Position numbers and translations under genes: made by a program. A DNA stretch of 64,000 nucleotides from Gemmatimonas sp. (GTDB lineage Bacteria > Gemmatimonadota > Gemmatimonadetes > Gemmatimonadales > Gemmatimonadaceae), in the NCBI RefSeq assembly GCF_027531815.1, contig NZ_JAPZSK010000017.1:1-64000 (forward strand), in the 5' to 3' direction. Positions 1-7,205 of this stretch are shown here, in pieces. Within the stretch, counting starts at the first letter, position 1. The number at the start of each line of letters is the position of its first letter. Under the pieces are notes generated by a model that saw nothing but the letters and a program-made list of their open reading frames with translations, made no database searches and had not been told where the DNA came from.

Positions 1-14
1 TCTCGATGACGCAT
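1..14 (-). CDS. Start of a putative integron cassette ORF (runs off the window)
   Basis: On the minus strand an ATG at 14 (reading M-R-H-R before the window ends) is preceded by a strong GAGGAG ribosome-binding site (24-29) at 9-base spacing. It lies about 120 bases beyond the R'-like box of an attC-like site and is read in the direction expected for the first gene of a cassette array. Only four codons are visible, so the product cannot be guessed. The call rests on the RBS, the start codon and the integron context; it is an inference. Confidence 0.4.
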
Positions 15-133
15 GGTGCAATACTCCTCAATAGTGAAATGACCAGCTACGAGGCGTGAACAAGCCTAGGTCAGCGCATCTTTTCGGTGGGACGGACATC
101 CTCGAGGTGCCGCTTGTAAGTGACCCGCAATGC

Positions 134-296
134 GCCTAACGAGTATTGGACTGCGGGCGATCACTGCAGAGCACGGATTAGACTGCGGATTTCTGCAGCC
201 TAATCCGTCCGGCAGAACGGCCGCGCGAGCGGCGCAAGTGCTTTTGGCCAAGCTACTTGCCCGTGCACGCGGGGGACAGGCCGTTTCACGTTAGGC
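134..296 (-). other. attC-like integron recombination site
   Basis: Read on the minus strand, GCCTAAC (296-290) fits the attC R'' consensus RYYYAAC and GTTAGGC (140-134) fits the R' consensus GTTRRRY. The two ends are imperfect inverted repeats beyond these boxes: about 15 of the outer 20 positions match, including a GG.CTG block where the L boxes should be. At about 163 bp it is longer than typical attC sites and carries a second nested palindrome (174-207). It sits directly downstream of an integron-type integrase. The assignment is by consensus and symmetry; recombination has not been shown. Confidence 0.55.
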
Positions 297-317
297 TGCA
301 GATAATGCAGTCTAACG
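174..317. repeat. Pair of related palindromes next to intI
   Basis: Two hairpins share the core TTAGRCTGC, a 6-8 base loop, then GCAGYCTAA. One spans 174-207 (outer stem CGGATTAG/CTAATCCG), the other 289-317 (CGTTAG/CTAACG). Each stem has one mismatch or wobble at the same place. The second contains both a GTTAGAC box (minus strand, 316-310) and the R'' box of the attC-like site, so it could be a fused attI/attC junction. They might instead be transcription terminators for intI, but neither has a following T-run. Confidence 0.5.
310..316 (-). other. Candidate attI core (GTTAGAC)
   Basis: GTTAGAC on the minus strand matches GTTRRRY and lies 74 bases past the integrase stop codon, between intI and the first attC-like site. 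If this is attI, the first cassette (about 175 bp) would be almost entirely attC with no gene, followed by the cassette whose ORF starts at 14. The assignment is inference from position and consensus only. Confidence 0.35.
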
Positions 318-390
318 TTCAGTCGGGGCGAGAGACGCGCAAGGGAGGGAGCCACGCCGGTTCGGCGCGTGGCGCAACACCGCAGCACAG

Positions 391-1377
391 TCACCCCACC
401 GGGCGCCGCACGGGCGGCGGCTGATCGAGCGGGCTGCGTACCCCCAGGCCGCCGCGGTTGAGCACATGCGTGTACAGCATCGTGGTCGACACGTCACGAT
501 GCCCCAGCAATTTCTGCACGGTACGAATGTCGTACCCAGCTTCCAGCAGGTGCGTCGCAAACGAGTGCCGAAATGTGTGACAGCCCACCCGTTGTGCGAT
601 ACCGGCGCGCCGAGCCGCGGCGCTGACCGCCCGCTGAAGCACCGTGGGGTGCACGTGGTGCGTGCGGCGCTGCTGCGCCTCGGCGTCCCAGTACTCGCGC
701 GAGGCCGGGAACACCCAGTGCCAGCCGCGGTTGCGCACGGCCCCCATGGCCTTGGCGCCTGGCGCGATGGGCAAGGCCACATACCCGCCGCCGCGACCGG
801 CGCGACGCTGCATTTCCGTGTGCACCTCGGCCAGGTGCGCACGAAGCGGGTCGACCAACGCCGCGGGCAGCATGGTGACACGGTCGCGCGCACCCTTGCC
901 GCGTCGCACGCGGATCTCACCGCGATCGACGTCCACGTCCTTCACCCGCAGCGTACAGCACTCCATGAGGCGTAATCCGGAGCCGTACAGCAGCGACGCC
1001 ATGAGCCAGCAGGTGCCGGCCATCGCATCGAGGACCTGCGCCACCGCCGCACGCGAGAGCACGTTGGGAAGCGTGTGCGGGCGCTTCGCCGGCGTGATGC
1101 CGACCATCGCGGGCAACGGCTGCTCGAGCACGTTGCGATAGAGAAACTGCAAGGCGGCAAGCGCCTGGTTCTGGGTGGATGCCGCCACACCCTTCTCGTG
1201 CGCGAGGTGCGTCAGAAAGTCTCGCACGGCCGACGGTGGCAGTTCGGCCGGATGCCGGCGACCGTGGAACTGCACGTACGCCACCACCCACCGCGCGTAG
1301 GCATCGACGGTGCGGGGACTGAACCGACGAACCGCCGCGCGCTCGCGCAGCGACACCAACAGCCGAGGACGAGCCAT
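391..1377 (-). CDS. intI: Integron integrase (IntI-type tyrosine recombinase)
   Basis: A 328-residue tyrosine recombinase that would join gene cassettes at attI/attC sites. The N-terminal SAM-like domain (FSPRTVDAYARWV) leads into the catalytic domain with box I Arg (YGSGLRLMECCTLRVKD), the His-Xaa-Xaa-Arg block (CHTFRHSFATHLLEAGYD), GHRDVSTT and the nucleophile Tyr in MLYTHVLNRGG. Between them is the extra segment that separates IntI from XerC/D and phage integrases, here with WHWVFPAS and RRTHHVHPTVLQRAV. The C-terminal GVRSPLD is also typical of IntI. I start at ATG 1377 because it matches the IntI N-terminus; an in-frame ATG at 1449 would add 24 unlikely residues. The gene reads toward the attC-like site, the reverse of the usual divergent layout. 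The integrase looks intact; I am confident of the family and less so of activity. Confidence 0.92.
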   Translation of the reverse strand: MARPRLLVSLRERAAVRRFSPRTVDAYARWVVAYVQFHGRRHPAELPPSAVRDFLTHLAHEKGVAASTQNQALAALQFLYRNVLEQPLPAMVGITPAKRPHTLPNVLSRAAVAQVLDAMAGTCWLMASLLYGSGLRLMECCTLRVKDVDVDRGEIRVRRGKGARDRVTMLPAALVDPLRAHLAEVHTEMQRRAGRGGGYVALPIAPGAKAMGAVRNRGWHWVFPASREYWDAEAQQRRTHHVHPTVLQRAVSAAARRAGIAQRVGCHTFRHSFATHLLEAGYDIRTVQKLLGHRDVSTTMLYTHVLNRGGLGVRSPLDQPPPVRRPVG

Positions 1378-1526
1378 GGGCGACAGCCTATCCGGAATCC
1401 GGCGCGGATGTCGCATCAATTTCTCGCGAGCAGTACCAATCCACGGCAATCGCGGGGCACTGAAAGCAGGCGGGGTGCGTCGCGAGCCGGGAAGCCGCCG
1501 GAAACGACAAACTCCCCGCGGGAGGC

Positions 1527-1560
1527 GAGGAGTTCGAAGTTCGTAGTGCCAGTTGTCAGT
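1527..1560. repeat. Short intergenic repeat related to the one at 40171-40281
   Basis: The block around GAGTTCGAAGTTCGTAGT followed by CAGTTGTCAGT resembles the arm of the long inverted repeat between the M19 peptidase and TldE genes. Just to its left (about 1510-1532) is a small palindrome, ACTCCCCGCGGGAGGCGAGGAGT-like. It lies between the start of intI and the 3' end of the 1578-4850 gene, so it may serve as that gene's terminator region. The remaining bases of 1378-1577 show nothing else I can name. Confidence 0.35.
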
Positions 1561-1577
1561 GATCGGTCAACAACCTT

Positions 1578-4500
1578 CTACGGCGTGATCGGCCGCGGCG
1601 CCGCACCCTCCACCTTGCTGCGCGTAATCTCCGGCTGACCCGCCGCCTTGAGCAGCGCGTTCACCTTGGGCAGGTTCGTGGTGATCACCCGCTCGAGGTT
1701 CGTCAGCTCGCCATCGGTCTTGGGCGCCAGCACGTTCCACACATCGTACGACTGCTTCGCCGGACGCCGCTCGCCGCTCGCGACGAAGCTCATGAGCCCC
1801 GCCAGCTGATCGTTGAGCCGGATGGGGAAGTTGAGCGGGTCCTGCCCGCTCTGGTTCTTCGTCTGGTAGAGTGAATCCTCCACCACGCTCAGCGACCCGG
1901 CAAAGCTCTTCGCCAGCGGCGCGAACGCCGCCGTGCCGGTCATCTTGGGCAGCCGGTCGTTCAGCTCACGCTTGATGTGCCGCGACTCGATCACCCCCTG
2001 GTTGGCCGCCGTGATCTTGTCCCGCACCTGCAGCGCGAAGCGCACCTGTTCCTTGAGATCCGCCTCGGTGGCCTCGCTGCGCGGGTCGGGCAGTACCCGG
2101 AAGTCGTAGCTCACCGGCGCCGAATTCCCTGCCGTCATGCGCACGCGATACGTGCCCGGCGCCATCGCCGGACCGGTGCCCCGCCCCGCCCAGGTGATCA
2201 TGCCGCGGAAGGTCACCGCATCGTCGTGCTTCATGGTGTACGTGAAGCGGTTCACGCCCTTGCGTGTACCCGGCTTGGGCGGCGCCGGCGGCGTGAAGCC
2301 CATCTCAGCGAAGCGCGGATCCACCGGTGGCTTGGTCGTGTCGTTGCTCGCCGCCGTCCCCACCAGCTTCCCGGCCGCATCATAGAACTCGAACTTCACC
2401 ACCATGCTGTCGGCGGGCAGACGATACGTGAACGCGGGCTGCGTTTGCCCGTTCAGCCGATACACCGGCACCGGCTTGTACAGATACGGCGCCGCACCCG
2501 CAGCCTTGGCCACGTCATCGGCCCAGCGCAGACTCGTGAGATTCTCCATCACCCAGAACGCGCGACCATGCGTGCTGATGGCCAGATCGTCGTCGCGCAG
2601 CATCATGTCGTGCACCGGCACCGGCGGCAGATTCTTCTGCAGGCTCTGCCAGCTGTCACCGGCGTCGTAGCTCACCCACACACCACGCTCCGTGGCCGCG
2701 TACAGCATGCCGGGGCGATGCAGATCTTCTCGAATCGCACGCGTGAAGTGATCGGCGGTGATGCCGTTCGTGATCTTGGTCCACGTCACGCCGTAGTCCG
2801 TGGTCTTGTACAGATACGGCGTGAAGTCGTCCATCTGATACCGGTTCCCCGCCACGTACGCTGTGCCCGGCGCGTGCTGCCCGGCCTCGATGATGCTCCA
2901 GCGCATCCACTCGGGGAGCCCCTTGGGGGTCACGTTCTTCCACGTCACGCCGTTGTCGCGGCTCACGTGCAGCAGCCCGTCATCACTGCCGGTCCAGATG
3001 AGCCCCTTCACCAGCTTCGACTCGGCCAGCGTGAACACCGTACCGTAGTACTCCACGCTCGTCTGGTCCTTGGTGATCGGCCCGCCCGACGCCCCGAGGG
3101 TGCGCGGATCGTTGCGCGTGAGATCCTTCGAGATCGGCGTCCACGTCATGCCGCGATCCTTCGAGCGGAACACCACGTTCGAACCCACATAGATGGTGTT
3201 GGGATCGTGCGGCGAATGCACGATGGGGTACGTCCACTGGAAGCGATACTTGCTGTCCTTCGCATCGTGCCCCATGGGGTTGAGCGGCCACGGATCGATG
3301 GAGAGCGACTTGCCCGTGCGCCGGTTCAGCATGTCCATGCTGCCGCCATAGTTCGCGCCGTACGTGATGTCCGGGTCGCGCGGATCGCTGCTGATGTAGC
3401 CGCTTTCGCCGCCCGCCACACTGTAGAAGGTGCTGAACGGGCTCGCCGGCTGTGCCGGGGCCGCGCCACCACCCATCATCTGCGCCATCATCGCCTCACG
3501 CCCGCCGAGCGCTGCCGCACGCACCGGGCCGCAGCTCGAGCCGGCGTCCTGCTTGGCGCCGCACACGTGATACGGGAAGTGGTTCGTGAGATGCACGTGG
3601 TAGTACTGCCCGGTGGGCGCCGCCACCCGCACGCTCGTCTTGCCGCCATCCTTGGTGACGATGAGCCCGTTGTCGTGCGCCACCGCCACACGCAGCGGAT
3701 CGGTGGGATCGATCCAGATGTCGTGGTTGTCGCCACCACCGAAGCCGCGCGTGAACGTCTTGCCGCCATCCTTCGAGATGAGCGGGCTCACCTGCGGGCC
3801 GTACACCACGTTCGTGTCCTTCGGGTCCGCGTACAGCTTGCTGTAGTACCACGCGCGCTGCCGGAGATTGCGGTCGCCCGTCATGAACGTCCACGTGGCG
3901 CCCGCGTCATCGCTGCGATACACGCCACCATTCGGCTCGTGCTCCACGATGGCCCACAGGCGGCTCGGCTTGGCCGGGCTCACCGTGATGCCGATTGCGC
4001 CCAACGGCCCGCTCTGCGGCAGCCCCGGGTTGCGCGTGATCTCCGTCCACGTGTCACCACCGTCGGTGGTCTTGAAGATGCCACTCCCCATGCCACCGCT
4101 CACCAGCTGCCACGGCTTGCGCCCCGCCTGCCAGAACGAGACGTAGATGATTCGGGGGTTCGACGGATCCATGATCATGTCCGCCACGCCGGTGCTGTCG
4201 TTGCGGAAGAGAATGTTCTTCCACGTCTTGCCACCGTCGGTGGTGCGGAACACGCCGCGTTCCCTGTTGGGGCCGAACACGTGCCCCAGTGCACCCACGT
4301 ATACGATGTCCGGGTTGTCCGGATGAATGCGCACGCGCGCGATGTACTGCGTTTCCTTGAGCCCCATGTACTGCCACGTCTTGCCGGCATCGGTGCTCTT
4401 CCACACGCCGTCGCCATGGCTCACGTTGCCGCGAATGGGCGTTTCGCCACCGCCCACCCACACCACGTCGGGGTTACTCTGCTGTACCGCGATGCTGCCA

Positions 4501-4850
4501 ATGGTGCCGCCGAAGTACGCGTCGGTCACCGGCAGCACCGTCTTGCCGCCATCGGTGGTCTTCCAGACGCCACCGCCGGTGGTGCCCATGTAGTACTCGT
4601 CGGGGCGCGCCGTACTGCCGGCCACCGCCACCATGCGGCCAGCCTGGTTGGGGCCGATGTTGCGCCACTTCACGTCGAACGACGTGTCGGCGCTGGCGGC
4701 GGGGCGGCCGCCCTGGCCGCGCTGGGCCTGTGCCATTGTGCCGGTGAGGCCAAGCGCCAGCAGCGCGGCCGCGGACGCAGACGCCGCCGCGAGGGAATTT
4801 CGGGAGGAAAGTCGCACGGGATGTGGGGAGGATGGTCGGAAAGTCTTCAC
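1578..4850 (-). CDS. Secreted VPS10/BNR-repeat beta-propeller protein (sortilin-like glycosyl hydrolase annotation)
   Basis: About 1090 residues. A signal peptide (about 1-40, Ala/Leu-rich, ending around MAQAQ) is followed by many BNR/Asp-box motifs such as TTDGGKTWK, STDAGKTWQ, TTDGGDTWT and SKDRGMTWT, each preceded by IYVG-type strands. This is the pattern of a multi-blade VPS10/sialidase-like propeller. The C-terminal 250 residues are different, with an Ig-like strand region (PGTYRVRMTAGNSAP) and a helical tail. Related proteins are often labelled glycosyl hydrolase, but the substrate is unknown and I see no catalytic site I trust. There is no in-frame ATG in a sensible place. The GTG at 4850, beside AGGAGG, gives a normal signal peptide, though the RBS spacing is too short to be comfortable; other starts between 4850 and 5063 cannot be excluded. 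Confidence 0.75.
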   Translation of the reverse strand: MKTFRPSSPHPVRLSSRNSLAAASASAAALLALGLTGTMAQAQRGQGGRPAASADTSFDVKWRNIGPNQAGRMVAVAGSTARPDEYYMGTTGGGVWKTTDGGKTVLPVTDAYFGGTIGSIAVQQSNPDVVWVGGGETPIRGNVSHGDGVWKSTDAGKTWQYMGLKETQYIARVRIHPDNPDIVYVGALGHVFGPNRERGVFRTTDGGKTWKNILFRNDSTGVADMIMDPSNPRIIYVSFWQAGRKPWQLVSGGMGSGIFKTTDGGDTWTEITRNPGLPQSGPLGAIGITVSPAKPSRLWAIVEHEPNGGVYRSDDAGATWTFMTGDRNLRQRAWYYSKLYADPKDTNVVYGPQVSPLISKDGGKTFTRGFGGGDNHDIWIDPTDPLRVAVAHDNGLIVTKDGGKTSVRVAAPTGQYYHVHLTNHFPYHVCGAKQDAGSSCGPVRAAALGGREAMMAQMMGGGAAPAQPASPFSTFYSVAGGESGYISSDPRDPDITYGANYGGSMDMLNRRTGKSLSIDPWPLNPMGHDAKDSKYRFQWTYPIVHSPHDPNTIYVGSNVVFRSKDRGMTWTPISKDLTRNDPRTLGASGGPITKDQTSVEYYGTVFTLAESKLVKGLIWTGSDDGLLHVSRDNGVTWKNVTPKGLPEWMRWSIIEAGQHAPGTAYVAGNRYQMDDFTPYLYKTTDYGVTWTKITNGITADHFTRAIREDLHRPGMLYAATERGVWVSYDAGDSWQSLQKNLPPVPVHDMMLRDDDLAISTHGRAFWVMENLTSLRWADDVAKAAGAAPYLYKPVPVYRLNGQTQPAFTYRLPADSMVVKFEFYDAAGKLVGTAASNDTTKPPVDPRFAEMGFTPPAPPKPGTRKGVNRFTYTMKHDDAVTFRGMITWAGRGTGPAMAPGTYRVRMTAGNSAPVSYDFRVLPDPRSEATEADLKEQVRFALQVRDKITAANQGVIESRHIKRELNDRLPKMTGTAAFAPLAKSFAGSLSVVEDSLYQTKNQSGQDPLNFPIRLNDQLAGLMSFVASGERRPAKQSYDVWNVLAPKTDGELTNLERVITTNLPKVNALLKAAGQPEITRSKVEGAAPRPITP

Positions 4851-4968
4851 CCTCCTACGCAACCACCTGCCACCAACGTTGGCAAGCAGCCAACGGGCGC
4901 ACCGCCCTCGGGCGTTGACCGGCCGCACCCTTGCCCCCGCGCCGCCCGCGTGCCAAGCTCTCCCGCCC

Positions 4969-5092
4969 ATGACGCCTGAACTGCACGTGCTGCTTGCCGG
5001 GGAAACGGAGCCGCGCCGCTTCGAGTCGTGCGTCCGCGTAGGACGGGCGATCGACAATGACATCGTGCTCGACGACGCGGTTCCACCTGACG
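4969..5092 (+). pseudogene. Truncated FHA-domain gene remnant
   Basis: An ATG at 4969 opens a frame reading M-T-P-E-L-H-V, then VRVGRAIDNDIVLDD, which is the classic start of a forkhead-associated (phosphothreonine-binding) domain (GRxxxNDIVLxD). The homology stops just where SRHHA should follow, and the frame then runs into the antisense of the 3' end of the amidohydrolase gene. This looks like the 5' end of a gene whose remainder was deleted. The remnant has no good RBS. Confidence 0.6.
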
Positions 5093-6772
5093 CTACGGGG
5101 CAACGAACGACTCCCGCCCCCCCACCACCGTGCGCACCACCTGCACGCGCAGCAGCTGTTCCGGCGGCACGCTCAGCAGGTCCTCGCTCAACACCACGAA
5201 ATCGGCCAGCATGCCCGCGCGCAGCGTGCCCACCTCCTGCTCCATGAACGCGGCGTAGGCGGCATCGCGTGTGTAGTGTCGCAAGGCTGCCTCCACACCA
5301 ATGCGTCCCGCGGGATACCAGCCGCCCTTGGGTGTCCCCTCAGGGGTCATGCGCGTCACCGCCGTGTATATGCCGCGAATGACATCCATGGGGAATACGG
5401 GATAGTCGCTGCCGAACGCCTGCACGGCGCCCGCGTCGTCGAACTGCCGAAAGCTGTTGCTCGACGCCGCGCGCCGCGGTCCGAGCAACGGCGCGTAGTT
5501 CGTGAGGGTGTTGGCGTCGGGGGTAGCGAAGATCGCCTGCGTGCTGGCAATCACGCCGAGCGCCTTGAAGCGGGGCAGGTCGCGCGGATGGGGCACCTCC
5601 ACATGCTCCACCCGATGACGGCTGTCGCGCGCCCCGTTCACCCGCCGCGCGTGCGCGTACGCGTCGAGCGCCATGCGTATCGCCCGGTCGCCGATGGCGT
5701 GCAGCTCCACCTGCAACCCCGCACTGTCGTAGCGCGCCACGCCCCGGTTGAGGGTGGCCGCCGGCCAGAACGGCAACCCCGTGGCATCGGTCCCGGCATA
5801 CGGCTCCAGCATGGCCGCGGTTTGCGCGTCTACCGTACCGTCGAGCATGCCCTTGGCAATGCCATAACGCAGCCACGGACCGCGATGACGCGCCCGGAGC
5901 GCCACGTACTGCGCGAGCTGCGCCCGCGTGACACCCGGGTCGAAGGGAACCGACACGTACCAGCGCACCCGCATGGTGTCCGCGCCGGCTGCCGCGGCGA
6001 GCACCTCGAACACGTCGCCGCGTGGCGCCCGCCGCGACGCCTCCTGCACCATGGTGATGCCGAAGCGGGCCGCGGCGCGGGATTCCTCATCGATGCGGCG
6101 CGCAATGTCGGCGCGCGATGGCGGCGGAACCAGCCGCGAGACGAGCCCGCTCGCACTCTCCTTGAGCAGCCCCGTGGGCACCCCACCGGCGCCACGCTCG
6201 ATCACCCCCTGCGCGGGATCCTTCGTCGCCGCCGTTACCCTCGCCAGACGCAGCGCCACACTGTTGGCCAGCGCCTGATGTCCGTCGCGATCGGTGATGA
6301 ACACCGGCCGATCGGGAAACGCGGCATCCAGATACTGCTTGTGCGCCGCGTTCTGCGGAAAGTCACTCGGCGTCCAGCCACGCCCCACTACCCAGGCATC
6401 CCGAGGCAACGCCGCAGCCCATGCCTGCAGCCGCTTCACGATTTCCTGCACGCTCCCCGCGCCCACGAGATCGGCGCGCGACTGCGTGGGCAGGTGCCAA
6501 TGCGCGTCGATGAAGCCGGGCACGACGCGCCTTCCACCGAGGTCCACCACCCGGGTCCCCTCGCCCACCAGCGCGCGCACCGCGGTGTCGCTCCCCACGT
6601 GCAGCAGGCGCCCGTCGCGCACCGCGAGCGCCGTGGCGGCGGGGGCGAGCGAATCACCTGTCCAGATACGGGCGTTCACGTACACCGCCTCGGCCGGTTG
6701 GGCGGTTTGTGCGGCGACTCCCGCAACAGGGAGCAGGAGGCAGGCGGCGGGGAGCAGGGAGTAGAGGCGCAT
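5093..6772 (-). CDS. Secreted metal-dependent amidohydrolase (YtcJ-like, Amidohydro_3)
   Basis: A 559-residue hydrolase likely to cleave an amide or cyclic amide outside the cytoplasm. ATG 6772 gives a clear signal peptide (MRLYSLLPAACLLLPVAGVAAQ); 48 further codons upstream are antisense to the neighbouring gene and are not used. The N-terminal beta region carries YVNARIWTGD and the metal-binding GFIDAHWH. Downstream are HAIGDRAI, RVEHVEVPHP (the second and third metal-binding segments) and FGSDYPVFPMD (catalytic Asp). The C-terminus returns to the beta sandwich (LADFVVLSEDLL ... VVGGR), so the protein is complete. It is divergent from the ABM gene across about 64 bases that must hold both promoters. 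The substrate is unknown; dipeptidases, hydantoinases and long-chain N-acyl hydrolases share this fold. Confidence 0.85.
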   Translation of the reverse strand: MRLYSLLPAACLLLPVAGVAAQTAQPAEAVYVNARIWTGDSLAPAATALAVRDGRLLHVGSDTAVRALVGEGTRVVDLGGRRVVPGFIDAHWHLPTQSRADLVGAGSVQEIVKRLQAWAAALPRDAWVVGRGWTPSDFPQNAAHKQYLDAAFPDRPVFITDRDGHQALANSVALRLARVTAATKDPAQGVIERGAGGVPTGLLKESASGLVSRLVPPPSRADIARRIDEESRAAARFGITMVQEASRRAPRGDVFEVLAAAAGADTMRVRWYVSVPFDPGVTRAQLAQYVALRARHRGPWLRYGIAKGMLDGTVDAQTAAMLEPYAGTDATGLPFWPAATLNRGVARYDSAGLQVELHAIGDRAIRMALDAYAHARRVNGARDSRHRVEHVEVPHPRDLPRFKALGVIASTQAIFATPDANTLTNYAPLLGPRRAASSNSFRQFDDAGAVQAFGSDYPVFPMDVIRGIYTAVTRMTPEGTPKGGWYPAGRIGVEAALRHYTRDAAYAAFMEQEVGTLRAGMLADFVVLSEDLLSVPPEQLLRVQVVRTVVGGRESFVAP

Positions 6773-6836
6773 GCGCGAAATATGCGGGTGTACCGCGAGG
6801 TGCGTAGCTTGAGGGACACACCTTACCCCGCACCTC

Positions 6837-7133
6837 ATGCTCATCGTCCAGGTCTTCGTGCACGTGAAGCCCGAGTACGTGGAGGCCTTCAAGGCCGCCA
6901 CGCTCGACAACGCCACCCACAGCGTTCAGGAGCCGGGCATCGCGCGCTTCGACGTGCTGCAGCAGCACGACGACCCCACCCGCTTCACGCTCGTCGAGGC
7001 GTATCGCACCGACGACGCCCCCGCGGCCCACAAGGCCACAGCCCACTACGCGCGCTGGCGCGACACCGTGGAGCCCATGATGGCCGCGCCGCGCACGAAC
7101 GTGAAGTACACGGCAGTCCACTTTCCCGACTGA
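6837..7133 (+). CDS. Small ABM-domain protein (putative quinol/antibiotic-biosynthesis-type monooxygenase)
   Basis: A 98-residue single-domain protein covering a whole ABM (dimeric alpha/beta barrel) fold. It begins [18 protein letters not shown], has the typical [12 protein letters not shown] strand and [11 protein letters not shown], and ends with the H-Y-x-x-W helix ([14 protein letters not shown]). This is the LsrG/YgiN-type arrangement, which acts without metal or cofactor on quinols, aldehydes or autoinducer derivatives. It has no signal peptide, so it is cytoplasmic. It stands alone between a divergent amidohydrolase and a secreted amidase, and nothing nearby indicates its substrate. 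Confidence 0.8.
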   Translation: MLIVQVFVHVKPEYVEAFKAATLDNATHSVQEPGIARFDVLQQHDDPTRFTLVEAYRTDDAPAAHKATAHYARWRDTVEPMMAAPRTNVKYTAVHFPD

Positions 7134-7205
7134 GGGAACGGCTCCGCTCCTCCGTGCACTCCGCGAGAGCTGTTCACCCCACTCGCCGCCCACGCGGCCC
7201 CCGAT

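Noticed and set aside
174-207. Rho-independent terminator for intI
   Set aside because: The hairpin has no T-run and resembles the twin palindrome at the recombination boxes, so a recombination role is preferred.
1977-4979. 1000-codon open frame on the plus strand
   Set aside because: It is the antisense of the BNR-propeller gene, rich in Arg/His/Pro with no domain; long antisense frames are expected at this GC content.
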